Source: Nevskia sp.
GTDB taxonomy: Bacteria > Pseudomonadota > Gammaproteobacteria > Nevskiales > Nevskiaceae
Assembly: GCF_021732705.1 (NCBI RefSeq)
Contig: NZ_JAKFUM010000007.1
Location: forward strand, 186,001-250,000
Length of the DNA: 64,000 nucleotides
Direction: 5' to 3'
This document shows, piece after piece, positions 27,235 through 34,652 of this stretch. The stretch's first letter is position 1. Each line of letters opens with the position of its first letter. The position numbers and the translations under genes are program-made. The notes below the pieces were generated by a model. That model was not told the DNA's origin. It ran no database searches and worked only from the letters and a program-made list of their open reading frames with translations.

Positions 27235-27567
27235 CTACTCATCAGCCCGCGGCGGGACTCGAACGGCGCGAGCGACGACGATCAGCAGCGTCAGGAGGCC
27301 GACCGCCATCCGATAGCGTTCGGACTCAAGGACCACCGTCAGCCATGGCAGCCCGTCAATCGCATGGAGCTGCGGGAGTACGGCCAAGGCCTGTTCTGCG
27401 ATCGGCGGGAGCAGCGCCAAGAACCCCGCGACGAGCGCCAGGAGCGCGGATGACTTCCGATGCACGACTCGCCAGTCCTCGATGAGTTCGAGCCGAATGG
27501 CAGGCGAGCGGACGGCGACGAGGACGGCGGCGACGATGCAAACGAAAGCGAGGACGATGAAGGCCAC
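27235..27567 (-). CDS. holin candidate (three TM segments)
   Basis: A 110-aa protein with a GTG start at 27567 and three predicted transmembrane segments (about 2-19, 39-57 and 87-101), a short polar loop and a basic tail. These features and its place directly upstream of Rz/Rz1 fit a class I holin. No endolysin is seen within the lysis cassette, so the enzyme it would release is elsewhere or unrecognised. Confidence 0.7.
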   Translation of the reverse strand: MAFIVLAFVCIVAAVLVAVRSPAIRLELIEDWRVVHRKSSALLALVAGFLALLPPIAEQALAVLPQLHAIDGLPWLTVVLESERYRMAVGLLTLLIVVARAVRVPPRADE

Positions 27568-27582
27568 GGGTAGCTCCGGTGA

Positions 27583-30045
27583 TTATCCGAGGGTGCCGGT
27601 GAAGAAAGGCCGGACTTCGGTGATGGTTGCTGCGAAGCACGAAATGGACTGCGCCGCGTTGCCTTGCGACGAGCGGATGCGCAGCGACAGTTGCGTGATG
27701 GCGCTCGAATCGACCAGCCCTGAACCGATGCCCGGCGGCAGCCCGGAAATCGAAAGGTTGGCCCCTGCGGCCAAGTTCGCGACGCGGGTGTTGACGTCGT
27801 AGCTGCGGACGTGCACGAGGCCACGGAAGTGCCAGCCGCGACCAGGCGCGGCCTGCGCCGACCCTCCGGCCTGCACTGAGGCGGTGGCGAGCACAGTCCC
27901 CGCCTGATTGATGATGTCGACCGTGATGGCGTTCGTCGCGTTGGCCTGCTGCTGCACCCCGAAGGCCTCGATCGCGAAAGACTCTCCGGCGGTTGGATAG
28001 GTCGACGGGACTTCCAAGGTGACGAGCGCTGTGCTCCCGGTGTTTCCGGCCGGCGAGTAGACGGGGTCGTTCGCCGACATCCGAAGCGGGCTCGCTGCGG
28101 CCAAGGCAGTGTTGGCGGATGTGGCAGCACTGGCGGCAGAAGCGGCCGAAGCGACAGCCTGCGCGGCAGCGGTTGCGGCGCTTTGCCTGGCCGATTCGGC
28201 AGACAGGGCCGAGCTTGCCGCCGACAGTGCCGACGACGTAGCCGACTGGGCCGACGATTGCGCGCTCGCTGCACTCGAACTGGCCGATTGCGCCGACGAT
28301 TGCGCGCTCGACGCGCTTGAACTGGCGGACTGGGCCGACGACACGGCCGATCCTGCCGACCCCGAAGCGCTTGTCGCGCTTGATGCGGCCGAAGTCGCGG
28401 AAGCTGCAGCGGCAGTTTGCGCATTCCCGGCAGCGGTAGAGGCCTGGCTGGCCGACGTTGCCGAACTGGCCGCTGACTGCGCAGACGACACAGCCGATCC
28501 GGCGCTGGACGACGCCGATGATGCGCTTGCAGCGGCCGATGTTGCCGACGACGCGGCGGCGGTTTGGGACGCCCCTGCGGCGGTCGCGGCAGCCGCCGCA
28601 GAATTCGCAGCAGTGACTGCAGATGCAGCGCTTGATGTCGCGGACGACGCGCTGGACGCGGCCGATGTTGCCGACGACGCGGCACTGCCGGCGCTGGACG
28701 CAGCCGCAGTCTGTGAAGCCCCGGCAGCCGTGGCGGCGTTCGCGGCCGACGTGGCGGCGCTCGTAGCTGACCCCGCCGACGACGCCGCGCTGTTTGCTGA
28801 TGAGGTTGCCGAGTTTGCCGATGACAGCGCCGATGCCGCCGACGCCGACGCCGCATTGCGATCCGTCAGCGTGCCGTCTTTCGCTGCTACCGCGAGCGCA
28901 CGCGCTGATTCAGCCGAGGCCGCAGCGGTTGCGACCTGCCCGGCCTGCACCTGGGTCTGTTGCTGCGCGACCTGCGTCTGTTCGAGTGCGATCGCGGCCG
29001 AAGCGGCGGCGGCGACGGTGTTGACGCGGGCCGTCTCGGCGAGGCCGGCGGCAGTCTGCGCCTGGGTCGCGGCGGTCTGCGCAAGCGCGACCTGCGCGAC
29101 GGTCTGCGCGGCGGCAACGTCGACCTGAGTCTTCGCCGTGTTGACGCTCGCGAGTGCGGCAGTAGCGTTCTGCCGCGCGGTCTCGGAAAGGGTCGCTGAC
29201 GCGGCCGACTGTTGCGCCGACACAGCAGCCTGCTGTACCGCCGTGGCGGTCTGGTCACGCGAGGTTTGAGCACTCGCGGCGGCAGTGGCGGCTGACGCGG
29301 CGGCGGCGGCGGTGTTCACGCGGGCCGTCTCTGCCAGCGCCGCCGACCCGGCGGCAGCGTCGCGCGCGACCTGCGCTTGCTGCGACTGCACCCCGGCTTG
29401 GGTCGCCGCCGTCTCTGCGGCAGTCCGCGCGGTCGTTGCGGCAGTGCGTTCCAGTGCGGCGTTGACGCTCGCGACTTCGGCCTGTTCTGCGGCCGTCGTC
29501 GCGAGCCCGGCTTGCAGCCCGGCCTGCTCTCGCTGAACTTCCGCCTGCTCTGCCGCCGTTGCAACCAGCGCCTGAACCTGCTGGATGGCGGTGAGCGCAT
29601 CCGCCGCCGACTGCGCGGCAAGCGCCGTCTGTTGGCGTGCGATCTCGACTTGAGCGGCGGCGGCAACGGTAGCGGCCCGCTGGACATCGGCTTGCGATGC
29701 CGCGATTACGGCTTGCTCTTGTGCGATTTCGCCCTGCTCGACCGCAATCGCGGCTTGCTCGTACGCGATCACTGCCTGGTCGCGCGCGGTCTGCGACTGC
29801 TGAAGCGCGATCTGGACCTGAACGATCGCTTCGCTGATCTCGGCGCTGATGGCCCCGGTCCCGCCGGCCAGCAGCTGATTGATCGCCGCCTGGCTATCCG
29901 CGATCAGCTTGGCGATCGACGGCAGCGCAACGACTCCGTTGCTGATGACGGTGTTCGGCCCACCACGGAAAACGGAATCAAGCGCCGTCGCCGATTCGAG
30001 GATCAGGGCAATAGCGTTTTCGAGCTGCTCTTGACTGGCGCTCAT
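27583..30045 (-). CDS. long side-tail-fibre protein, Ala/Ser/Thr repeat shaft
   Basis: An 820-aa protein. A helical N-terminal part (about 1-65) attaches to the tail. Heptad-like repeats rich in Ala, Gln and Val (65-380) and then Ser/Ala repeats such as ASSATSAASSASSA (380-630) form the long shaft, as in lambda Stf. The C-terminal ~180 residues (from about 635) are beta-rich (NTGSTALVTLEVPS...) and carry the likely receptor-binding head. No chaperone domain is seen. Receptor unknown; repeats make this a hot spot for length change. Confidence 0.8.
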   Translation of the reverse strand: MSASQEQLENAIALILESATALDSVFRGGPNTVISNGVVALPSIAKLIADSQAAINQLLAGGTGAISAEISEAIVQVQIALQQSQTARDQAVIAYEQAAIAVEQGEIAQEQAVIAASQADVQRAATVAAAAQVEIARQQTALAAQSAADALTAIQQVQALVATAAEQAEVQREQAGLQAGLATTAAEQAEVASVNAALERTAATTARTAAETAATQAGVQSQQAQVARDAAAGSAALAETARVNTAAAAASAATAAASAQTSRDQTATAVQQAAVSAQQSAASATLSETARQNATAALASVNTAKTQVDVAAAQTVAQVALAQTAATQAQTAAGLAETARVNTVAAAASAAIALEQTQVAQQQTQVQAGQVATAAASAESARALAVAAKDGTLTDRNAASASAASALSSANSATSSANSAASSAGSATSAATSAANAATAAGASQTAAASSAGSAASSATSAASSASSATSSAASAVTAANSAAAAATAAGASQTAAASSATSAAASASSASSSAGSAVSSAQSAASSATSASQASTAAGNAQTAAAASATSAASSATSASGSAGSAVSSAQSASSSASSAQSSAQSASSSAASAQSSAQSATSSALSAASSALSAESARQSAATAAAQAVASAASAASAATSANTALAAASPLRMSANDPVYSPAGNTGSTALVTLEVPSTYPTAGESFAIEAFGVQQQANATNAITVDIINQAGTVLATASVQAGGSAQAAPGRGWHFRGLVHVRSYDVNTRVANLAAGANLSISGLPPGIGSGLVDSSAITQLSLRIRSSQGNAAQSISCFAATITEVRPFFTGTLG

Positions 30046-30800
30046 GATTCGACTCGCGGGTATTCGACGTAGAGCGCTTGATCAATCTGCCCCCGCAGCC
30101 TCAGCAGCTCGGCGAACTGGCCGGCATCTATGCTCAGGGTCAGGGTGGTCGTCGGCTGCACGCCAAGGAACGCGCCGACCGGGTTGAACAGGGTCAGCGT
30201 CAGGGTTTGGCCAGTCAGCAGCAGGTCGTCGTCAACGAGGGGGACGGCGATCAGCTTGGGAGTGGAATCACCGTCAAGCCATGTCAGGGTGCCGGTGACG
30301 CTGATGTAGTCGCGGCCGACGACGGCAGTCCCGCCGGATGTCGCGTAATCGACCGTGGCGATGCCGCGGCTGCCCCCAGTTCGCATGACCGAAACCTGGG
30401 CCTGCCCGTCATCCTCGTTGAACGAGAACGCGCCCGACGCGAAGCTGATGAACCCGCTGCGACGCGATCGGCCAAGGGACGTGACGATTGATTGGGGCGG
30501 CGCGGTCGCACGCGGCTGCGCCTCGATGGCGAATTGCGACCCGATCCCGATGACGATGTTTCGGCGGTCCGGCCCTTCGTCGGTGAACCCGATCTGAACG
30601 TCGGCCGCACTGATCGCCGACAGCACGGGCACGTCGTTGCGGAGCTTGCGGATGAACGATTCCGCGATACCGGATCGTTGGGGGGCCTGCAGCATGGCCC
30701 GGATGTCCGACCCATACAGGGAGCCGAAATAGCCGTTCGGCGGGCATCCCAGCCAGTGGGACACCATGCTTTGCACTTCCGATGCGGTGATTCGACTCAT
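30042..30800 (-). CDS. baseplate protein: gp25-like N-terminus and Calx-beta domain
   Basis: A 252-aa protein. The first ~90 residues (FGSLYGSDIRAMLQ...) resemble the gp25/GPW baseplate-wedge domain. A Calx-beta domain spans about 125-235 (FSFNEDDGQAQVSVMRTGG...ATVDYATSGGTAVVGRDYI...GTLTW). Calx-beta domains bind calcium and stabilise adhesins, so the fusion suggests a Ca-dependent tail structure. It overlaps the fibre gene by 4 bases. Confidence 0.65.
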   Translation of the reverse strand: MSRITASEVQSMVSHWLGCPPNGYFGSLYGSDIRAMLQAPQRSGIAESFIRKLRNDVPVLSAISAADVQIGFTDEGPDRRNIVIGIGSQFAIEAQPRATAPPQSIVTSLGRSRRSGFISFASGAFSFNEDDGQAQVSVMRTGGSRGIATVDYATSGGTAVVGRDYISVTGTLTWLDGDSTPKLIAVPLVDDDLLLTGQTLTLTLFNPVGAFLGVQPTTTLTLSIDAGQFAELLRLRGQIDQALYVEYPRVES

Positions 30801-30830
30801 GCAGCCATTGTCGAATCGGGGCCGGCTCAG

Positions 30831-30854
30831 GCCGGGGGCGGTTTTCCGCCCGGC
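30831..30854. other. stem-loop between the mini-CsrA gene and the tail operon
   Basis: GCCGGG(GG)CGG, a TTTT loop and CCGCCCGGC pair with a two-base bulge. On the minus-strand transcript it lies 3' of the CsrA-like gene and 5' of the gp25-like gene, with GGA in the AAAA-loop strand. No T-run follows. It may be an RNA structure or regulatory target. Confidence 0.35.
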
Positions 30855-30909
30855 GTCAGACCCTAGCCGGGCTGGTCGGCCTCATGCGGCACCAGCTCAC
30901 CGCGCAAGA

Positions 30910-31032
30910 TCACGACTTCAGCGGCGCGTCGATACCGACGCGGACTTGCCCGTTCTTCAGGTCGGTGATGGTCACGACCACGTCAGGGCCGATATGGATG
31001 GTTTCGCCTACGCGGCGAGTGAGGATCAGCAT
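30910..31032 (-). CDS. csrA: truncated CsrA/RsmA homologue (40 aa)
   Basis: The first 37 residues follow the CsrA consensus closely: [30 protein letters not shown]. CsrA is a dimeric RNA-binding post-transcriptional regulator. The frame stops after DAPLKS, so the usual beta-5 strand with R44 (RNA contact) and the C-terminal helix are missing; a typical CsrA has about 61 residues. It begins at ATG 31032 and is the last small gene before the tail operon. It may be a shortened variant that binds RNA differently, acts by dimer exchange with the host CsrA, or is a decaying gene. Confidence 0.7.
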   Translation of the reverse strand: MLILTRRVGETIHIGPDVVVTITDLKNGQVRVGIDAPLKS

Positions 31033-31067
31033 GGCGAACGCTCCGTGTTGCCGGGAAGAGCTTGAGC

Positions 31068-31229
31068 CTAAGCCACTTCGGACGGCCATTCAAAAGCATC
31101 ATCCGAATCTGCAATCCGGAATCCGCATGAAGGGCAATCCTGATGGCTCTCGTCGAAACGGGAGCCATCGGACTTTTCGTCCGTCATGGTAGAAAAAATC
31201 ATTGCCTCTTGGCACTCAGGACATTTCAT
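31068..31229 (-). CDS. 53-aa zinc-ribbon protein
   Basis: [10 protein letters not shown]...CPSCGFRI: two CxxC pairs about 35 residues apart form a zinc ribbon, with acidic residues between them and an acidic C-terminus. It starts at 31229, just after the TM-protein gene. Phage zinc-ribbon miniproteins can bind DNA, RNA or host enzymes; no partner is evident. Confidence 0.65.
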   Translation of the reverse strand: MKCPECQEAMIFSTMTDEKSDGSRFDESHQDCPSCGFRIADSDDAFEWPSEVA

Positions 31230-31231
31230 TT

Positions 31232-31480
31232 CTACTGCTGGGAATAGGCGGCGATCAAGAAAGCTGCGGCGGATGCAACGGCGAACACCGCTGAAATCGC
31301 GAGCAAGAACAGCGCCTCGCCTCGGTCCCCGCTTCGTTTCGGGCGCGGCATGCGTGCAAGTTCTTCGTGAATCGACGTCCAAAGTTCTAGGGAAGCGGGA
31401 GTCGCATCATTCCGGGAGGCTACCGCAGGCGTCGCCGCTACCGCTGCCGGGGACGAAGATGATTGCGCCATGTCGCCCAT
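31232..31480 (-). CDS. small C-tail-anchored membrane protein
   Basis: 82 aa (MGDMAQSSSS...). The N-terminal half is Ser/Ala-rich and low in order. A hydrophobic segment at about residues 57-76 (LFLLAISAVFAVASAAAFLI) ends two residues before the C-terminus. It starts two bases after the preceding stop. Paired with the next gene, which has the same topology. Confidence 0.6.
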   Translation of the reverse strand: MGDMAQSSSSPAAVAATPAVASRNDATPASLELWTSIHEELARMPRPKRSGDRGEALFLLAISAVFAVASAAAFLIAAYSQQ

Positions 31481-31482
31481 GC

Positions 31483-31803
31483 TCAATCTCCGAAGTAGAA
31501 GACAGCAGCGAGGGTAACGAAAGCCAGCACAGCGAAGGCCAGCGCGCACTTCAAGAGCAGCCTATCAAACTCCCGGAGAATATCCGCTCGGGCGGTATCG
31601 TGCGCCCTCTGCATTCTGTCCTTAGCACGCTGCAAGGCCGCTTCATTAGACTCGATGTACGCTGCCTCCCAGGCTGAATTACTCGCCGAATTAGCTGTGT
31701 CCGCATACGCTCTTGCGGAAGCCGTCGACGACGCTGCCGACCCATAACCGGTCAGACGTGGCGTGCTGTCCGTCGGCGAGGATGAAACGGTCTGGTCATT
31801 CAT
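31483..31803 (-). CDS. small C-tail-anchored membrane protein with helical stem
   Basis: A 106-aa protein: Ser/Ala-rich N-terminus, a charged helix (KDRMQRAHDTARADILREFDR) and a C-terminal transmembrane segment (about 86-103). Topology resembles the neighbouring 82-aa protein, suggesting a pair acting at the membrane. It overlaps the previous gene by 8 bases. Function unknown. Confidence 0.6.
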   Translation of the reverse strand: MNDQTVSSSPTDSTPRLTGYGSAASSTASARAYADTANSASNSAWEAAYIESNEAALQRAKDRMQRAHDTARADILREFDRLLLKCALAFAVLAFVTLAAVFYFGD

Positions 31804-32104
31804 GTTTGATCTCGACAATCAGGGCGGCTTGGTCGGAGTCTAGCGTTCGCCCGACATGCGGTTCCAGCACCTTCGACAGCGACTCGACGGCCGCGCGGAC
31901 GTAGCCAGGCACCGATTCGATTCGCCGATGCGCGTCGACAAGCCGCGCACGGCCGGCGTCCGACACTTCATCAGGGCCGATCTTGTCGAGAATGTTCCCG
32001 ACGATCGCCTTGTGCTCTTCCGGCGACGGGCCGATCTCGCACCGCACCCATCCCAGCAGGCGGCGCAGATGGTTCAGTTCGGCTTGCGTGAGGCGCGGGG
32101 TCAT
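31796..32104 (-). CDS. helical hypothetical protein
   Basis: A 102-aa mostly helical soluble protein (MTPRLTQAEL...), coupled by ATGA to the gene before it and overlapping the one after. The sequence LTQAELNHLRRLLGWVR looks like a short amphipathic helix, and no zinc or membrane motif is present. Unknown. Confidence 0.55.
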   Translation of the reverse strand: MTPRLTQAELNHLRRLLGWVRCEIGPSPEEHKAIVGNILDKIGPDEVSDAGRARLVDAHRRIESVPGYVRAAVESLSKVLEPHVGRTLDSDQAALIVEIKHE

Positions 32105-32427
32105 GAGGTCTGCCGGTTCCGCGGGAACGGCGGCGACGGCGTAGGCGCGGCCGGGGTTTGATCGGCCTTGCGAAGCCGCCGACTCACTCTATCGACAAGC
32201 GCGCCACGGGCGCTATCCATCGGCCGGTTGCAGTGCGGGCAGCTCGCCAGCAATTCCGGCGTTTGATCTTCGACGAACGCGATCCATCCGTGATGCAGGT
32301 TGTTTACTTGTCGCGCCTTCGCGCGCCAGACCCATCCGATGAACTCGAAGCCGTCAGGCGTGCAGTGCGCGAGGCGTATCGGACGCCACCAGGGGACATA
32401 GGCGACGCGGTAGCGAAGGCCGCTCAT
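32101..32427 (-). CDS. hypothetical protein with CxxC motif and disordered tail
   Basis: A 108-aa protein from ATG 32427 (MSGLRYRVAY...). A beta-rich aromatic N-terminal half (PWWRPIRLAHC, GFEFIGWVW) leads to CPHC and a basic helix, then a proline-rich tail (TPAAPTPSPPFP). A single CxxC pair with a nearby His could bind zinc. Linked by ATGA overlaps on both sides. Confidence 0.55.
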   Translation of the reverse strand: MSGLRYRVAYVPWWRPIRLAHCTPDGFEFIGWVWRAKARQVNNLHHGWIAFVEDQTPELLASCPHCNRPMDSARGALVDRVSRRLRKADQTPAAPTPSPPFPRNRQTS

Positions 32428-32855
32428 GCCGGCAAATCTCGGAGCGCGAACACGATGCCACGGCAGTACGGCGAGCCGTCTTCGACGATCTCGAACGTGG
32501 CGTGCGGGATGTCCGTCTCGAACGTCCACGAATGGCCCCCGTCGTCGTGCCATACCGCCCTGATCTTCGTCGCGGCCTTCTTCGCACGCTTGAAGTGCGG
32601 GCAGTCGTCGTTGTCGCAGTCGTTCTCGACCAGCCCGGCGCTCGTCAGGCATGCCTCAGTGCCATCGTACGCACCGATCTCGTCATGGATCGCGCCTCGG
32701 AACTCCATCAGGTCATCCGATGCGCCGAACACGACGACAAGCCCGTCACGCTTGGCGCTGTTGGCTTCGGCCAAAGAAATTTCCTTGAGGTATTCGCGGC
32801 CGTTCAGTTCGGTGGCGAGGGTCAGCACCAGCTTGTTTGTCGTGAGGGTCATCAT
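32424..32855 (-). CDS. hypothetical protein, Cys/His-rich middle
   Basis: A 143-aa acidic protein starting MMTLTTNKL. Beta-strands alternate with a cysteine-rich segment (CLTSAGLVENDCDNDDCPH) and a basic helix, then a beta-rich end. This pattern is seen in small conserved phage proteins of unknown function. Located in the block of ten small genes before the terminase operon. Confidence 0.55.
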   Translation of the reverse strand: MMTLTTNKLVLTLATELNGREYLKEISLAEANSAKRDGLVVVFGASDDLMEFRGAIHDEIGAYDGTEACLTSAGLVENDCDNDDCPHFKRAKKAATKIRAVWHDDGGHSWTFETDIPHATFEIVEDGSPYCRGIVFALRDLPA

Positions 32856-33097
32856 TGGTCACTCGGTTGTGGAGTCTTGCTTGCAGCCGCCTTGATCGCG
32901 GCCAGGATGTCGCGGAGTTCTTGCAGCGCCGCCTCCGCCGCTTTCTTCGTGTTGAAGAACACTGCGCCGCTGATCGTCGTCACCCCTAAATCGGGGTGCT
33001 CGAAGCGCTGCGGCGGGCCGACGACGCGGCACTGTCGGGCCTCATTCCAGATGACCCAGCGGCTGTCATGCTTTTTGACGGTCAGGGAGTCAGTCAT
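32852..33097 (-). CDS. small hypothetical protein
   Basis: 81 aa from ATG 33097 (MTDSLTVKKHD...). A beta-hairpin with tryptophan (SRWVIWNEARQ), a VTTISGAVFF strand and a C-terminal helix with Lys/Ala (AAEAALQELRDILAAI). Overlaps both neighbours. It may be a small DNA-binding or inhibitor protein, but nothing shows it. Confidence 0.5.
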   Translation of the reverse strand: MTDSLTVKKHDSRWVIWNEARQCRVVGPPQRFEHPDLGVTTISGAVFFNTKKAAEAALQELRDILAAIKAAASKTPQPSDQ

Positions 33098-33338
33098 GAG
33101 CTTTCTCAATTCGGGACCACTGCGAACTGACGCGGTCGACGCATTGCCACGCGATACCGGGTTCACGCATCGCAAGCTCGACTTCTTCCTTGTTGCCCGT
33201 CTCGCACCCGTAGGTCCGCAGATGCGACAACGTCAGCCCCAGCAGCTTCGCCGCGACGACTTGTGACGTTGCGGCGACGATGCCGCGATGCCTGCCGTCC
33301 AGGTTGCAGCCGTAGACCTTCAGCGGGCGATTAGCCAC
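33090..33338 (-). CDS. small hypothetical protein, GTG start
   Basis: An 82-aa protein. The GTG at 33338 is preceded by a strong GGAGG at 6 bases' spacing, and the long upstream frame is not used. The first half, with GRHRGIVAATSQVVAAKLLGLTLSHLRTYG, resembles a small helix-turn-helix or nuclease-associated fold. Two Cys and an aromatic-rich tail follow. Unknown. Confidence 0.55.
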   Translation of the reverse strand: MANRPLKVYGCNLDGRHRGIVAATSQVVAAKLLGLTLSHLRTYGCETGNKEEVELAMREPGIAWQCVDRVSSQWSRIEKAHD

Positions 33339-33504
33339 GGGCCACCTCCGGCTCCGCCGGGGTACTCGAATTGCAAAATCCGCAGTAGAACGGCGTCCCG
33401 TGTTTGCACACGCGGCCGGCGTCGACTTCTTTTTGCGCGACGCACAGGCTGCGGTAGTGAGTGTTGCCGTGTTTGCACTTCGGGGCAGGGGTCGGCTTAG
33501 CCAT
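33331..33504 (-). CDS. 57-aa zinc-binding miniprotein
   Basis: MAKPTPAPKC...: two similar half-units, CKHGNTHYRSLC and CKHGTPFYCGFC, each with two Cys and one or more His. They look like a pseudo-repeated zinc module. The gene overlaps its neighbours by 8 bases at each end. It is not recognised in any named family. Confidence 0.6.
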   Translation of the reverse strand: MAKPTPAPKCKHGNTHYRSLCVAQKEVDAGRVCKHGTPFYCGFCNSSTPAEPEVARG

Positions 33505-33979
33505 GCGGCACTTCCGGCGCTGCGGTGAAATGCTCGACGGCCTTCCGCCAGATGGCCTTGATCGTCGTCCAGTCCACTTCGACCTTGCCGACGGTCCAAC
33601 CCTCGCCGGCGCAGTCCGGGCAATCTTCGTCGACATCTTTCGCGGCCGTCGCTCGACGCTCAGGGTGATCCCCTGTGCCCTCACACGCATCACAGACGAC
33701 GCGCGTCGAAACAAAGAACTCGCCGATCATCAGCCCCTTCGCGCCGTTCTCCGCAGTCAGCCGAAGGGGCAGCACGGCATGATCCGCCGACAGTTTCGGC
33801 GTCGGCGGCGCGGCTTCTTCCAGCAACTCGATCAGCCGCAGGCCGTTACCGCCATAGCCAGGTTCAAGCATCCCCGCAATGCGCTGCGCTGCTTCTTCGG
33901 CTTGCTGCCCTGCGCGGCAGATGCGGTCAGCTGCCGCTTCGATTCGATGCACAGCGCGCCAGATGGATTCGTCGTTCAC
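33497..33979 (-). CDS. hypothetical protein with DnaJ-type CxxCxGxG zinc motif
   Basis: A 160-aa protein with a GTG start coupled to the previous stop. It contains CDACEGTG and CPDCAGEG, spaced 20 residues apart, similar to half of the DnaJ zinc domain (CxxCxGxG). A helical N-terminus (about 1-60) precedes it and a short helix follows. The motif is common in small phage proteins; chaperone function is not implied. Confidence 0.6.
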   Translation of the reverse strand: MNDESIWRAVHRIEAAADRICRAGQQAEEAAQRIAGMLEPGYGGNGLRLIELLEEAAPPTPKLSADHAVLPLRLTAENGAKGLMIGEFFVSTRVVCDACEGTGDHPERRATAAKDVDEDCPDCAGEGWTVGKVEVDWTTIKAIWRKAVEHFTAAPEVPHG

Positions 33980-34389
33980 GGTTTGGCCTTCAGTTCTGGA
34001 TGCACCGTCGGTTCCCTGATCTCGGCGTTGATCTCGGCGTCAATCGCGGCGAGGCGCTTGGCGGCGATCAGTTCGTACTCGGCGCGCATGGCGCGCAGAC
34101 CAGCTAACCGGTCCCCGAACAGCAGGCGAGGATTCTGAGACGCTGATCCTGAATCGCAGTCGCCGTGATGGACGGAACTCGTCCATGCGGGCCGAACATC
34201 TCCGGGGAGAGTCACGAATGACGACTCATGAACATTTACTTTCCAGCCATACGCTTTCTGTATGCCGGGACCGTCATTCGCTCGCACGGTTGGCTTCGGA
34301 ACTTGCGTCGGATCACTCCACCGAAGCGCGAACGCGATGCTCCGCGCCTTCAAGGCCACTTCAAGCTCGGCCTTCTCCGCCTTGTTCAT
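33976..34389 (-). CDS. hypothetical protein, first gene after the nested palindrome
   Basis: A 137-aa protein from ATG 34389 (MNKAEKAELEVALKARSIAF...); an in-frame ATG at 34431 lies inside the palindrome arm and is less likely. Helical N- and C-termini flank a beta-rich centre (YGWKVNVHESSFVTL). Its promoter probably overlaps the 34435 operator. It is therefore the first gene of a leftward operon of small proteins and may be controlled by the phage repressor. Confidence 0.55.
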   Translation of the reverse strand: MNKAEKAELEVALKARSIAFALRWSDPTQVPKPTVRANDGPGIQKAYGWKVNVHESSFVTLPGDVRPAWTSSVHHGDCDSGSASQNPRLLFGDRLAGLRAMRAEYELIAAKRLAAIDAEINAEIREPTVHPELKAKP

Positions 34390-34417
34390 CGCCACGTTTC
34401 GACGCTCCCGTGATAGT

Positions 34418-34467
34418 GTCTGTACATCCAATTCACTAGCGAACGCTAGTCCTTTTTCCGTACAGAC
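34418..34467. promoter_or_regulatory. 50-bp nested palindrome with repressor-type operator at its centre
   Basis: Outer arms GTCTGTAC (34418-34425) and GTACAGAC (34460-34467) are separated by 9 bases on each side from the perfect 16-bp dyad ACTAGCG AA CGCTAGT (34435-34450). All four arms share the same centre (34442.5). The core matches the sites at 50233 and 52466. It lies in the divergent gap in front of the ribbon-helix-helix gene. Confidence 0.75.
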
Positions 34468-34471
34468 GCAA
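34443..34471 (-). promoter_or_regulatory. candidate leftward promoter inside the nested palindrome
   Basis: On the minus strand: TTGCGT (34466-34471), a 17-base spacer, and TAGCGT (34443-34448). The -10 is weak (3 of 6 consensus bases), but it overlaps the operator core and the -35 overlaps the GTACAGAC arm. It would drive the gene starting at 34389. Confidence 0.4.
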
Positions 34472-34478
34472 GCCCCCT

Positions 34479-34652
34479 ATGACCCGACCGCCCGTGCCGC
34501 CCGAATCACGCCGCGACCATCGGTTTCAGATTCGCGTGAACCAGGCTGAACACGACGCGATCAAGGCCGCTGCCGCTCCCGATGACGAAAGCACATGGGC
34601 GCGGCGCGAGCTGCTGAAGATCGCAGCGAGCAAGGCCAAGCCGAAGCGCTAG
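34479..34652 (+). CDS. 57-aa ribbon-helix-helix regulator
   Basis: Only plus-strand gene in a 33-kb leftward region. Translated directly: after a proline-rich start, HRFQIRVNQAEHDAIKAAA...DESTWARRELLKIA has the Arc/MetJ-type ribbon-helix-helix pattern (alternating beta strand, helix, turn, second helix). It lies 12 bases after the nested palindrome, which is likely its own operator. Its stop shares the tetranucleotide CTAG with the stop of the terminase gene on the other strand. Small RHH proteins commonly repress their own promoter. Confidence 0.7.
   Translation: MTRPPVPPESRRDHRFQIRVNQAEHDAIKAAAAPDDESTWARRELLKIAASKAKPKR

Noticed and set aside
28109-29128. 339-codon plus frame opposite the tail-fibre gene
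   Set aside because: An Ala/Asp-rich mirror of the repeat region; no start signal and no domain.
27583-30045. CRISPR-like or satellite DNA in the tail fibre gene
   Set aside because: Repeats keep one reading frame, vary by codon and encode Ala/Ser heptads. They lack constant repeat units and spacers.
31838-31853. Operator-like CTAGCG near 31840
   Set aside because: It lies inside a gene, has only one arm of the dyad and no promoter next to it.
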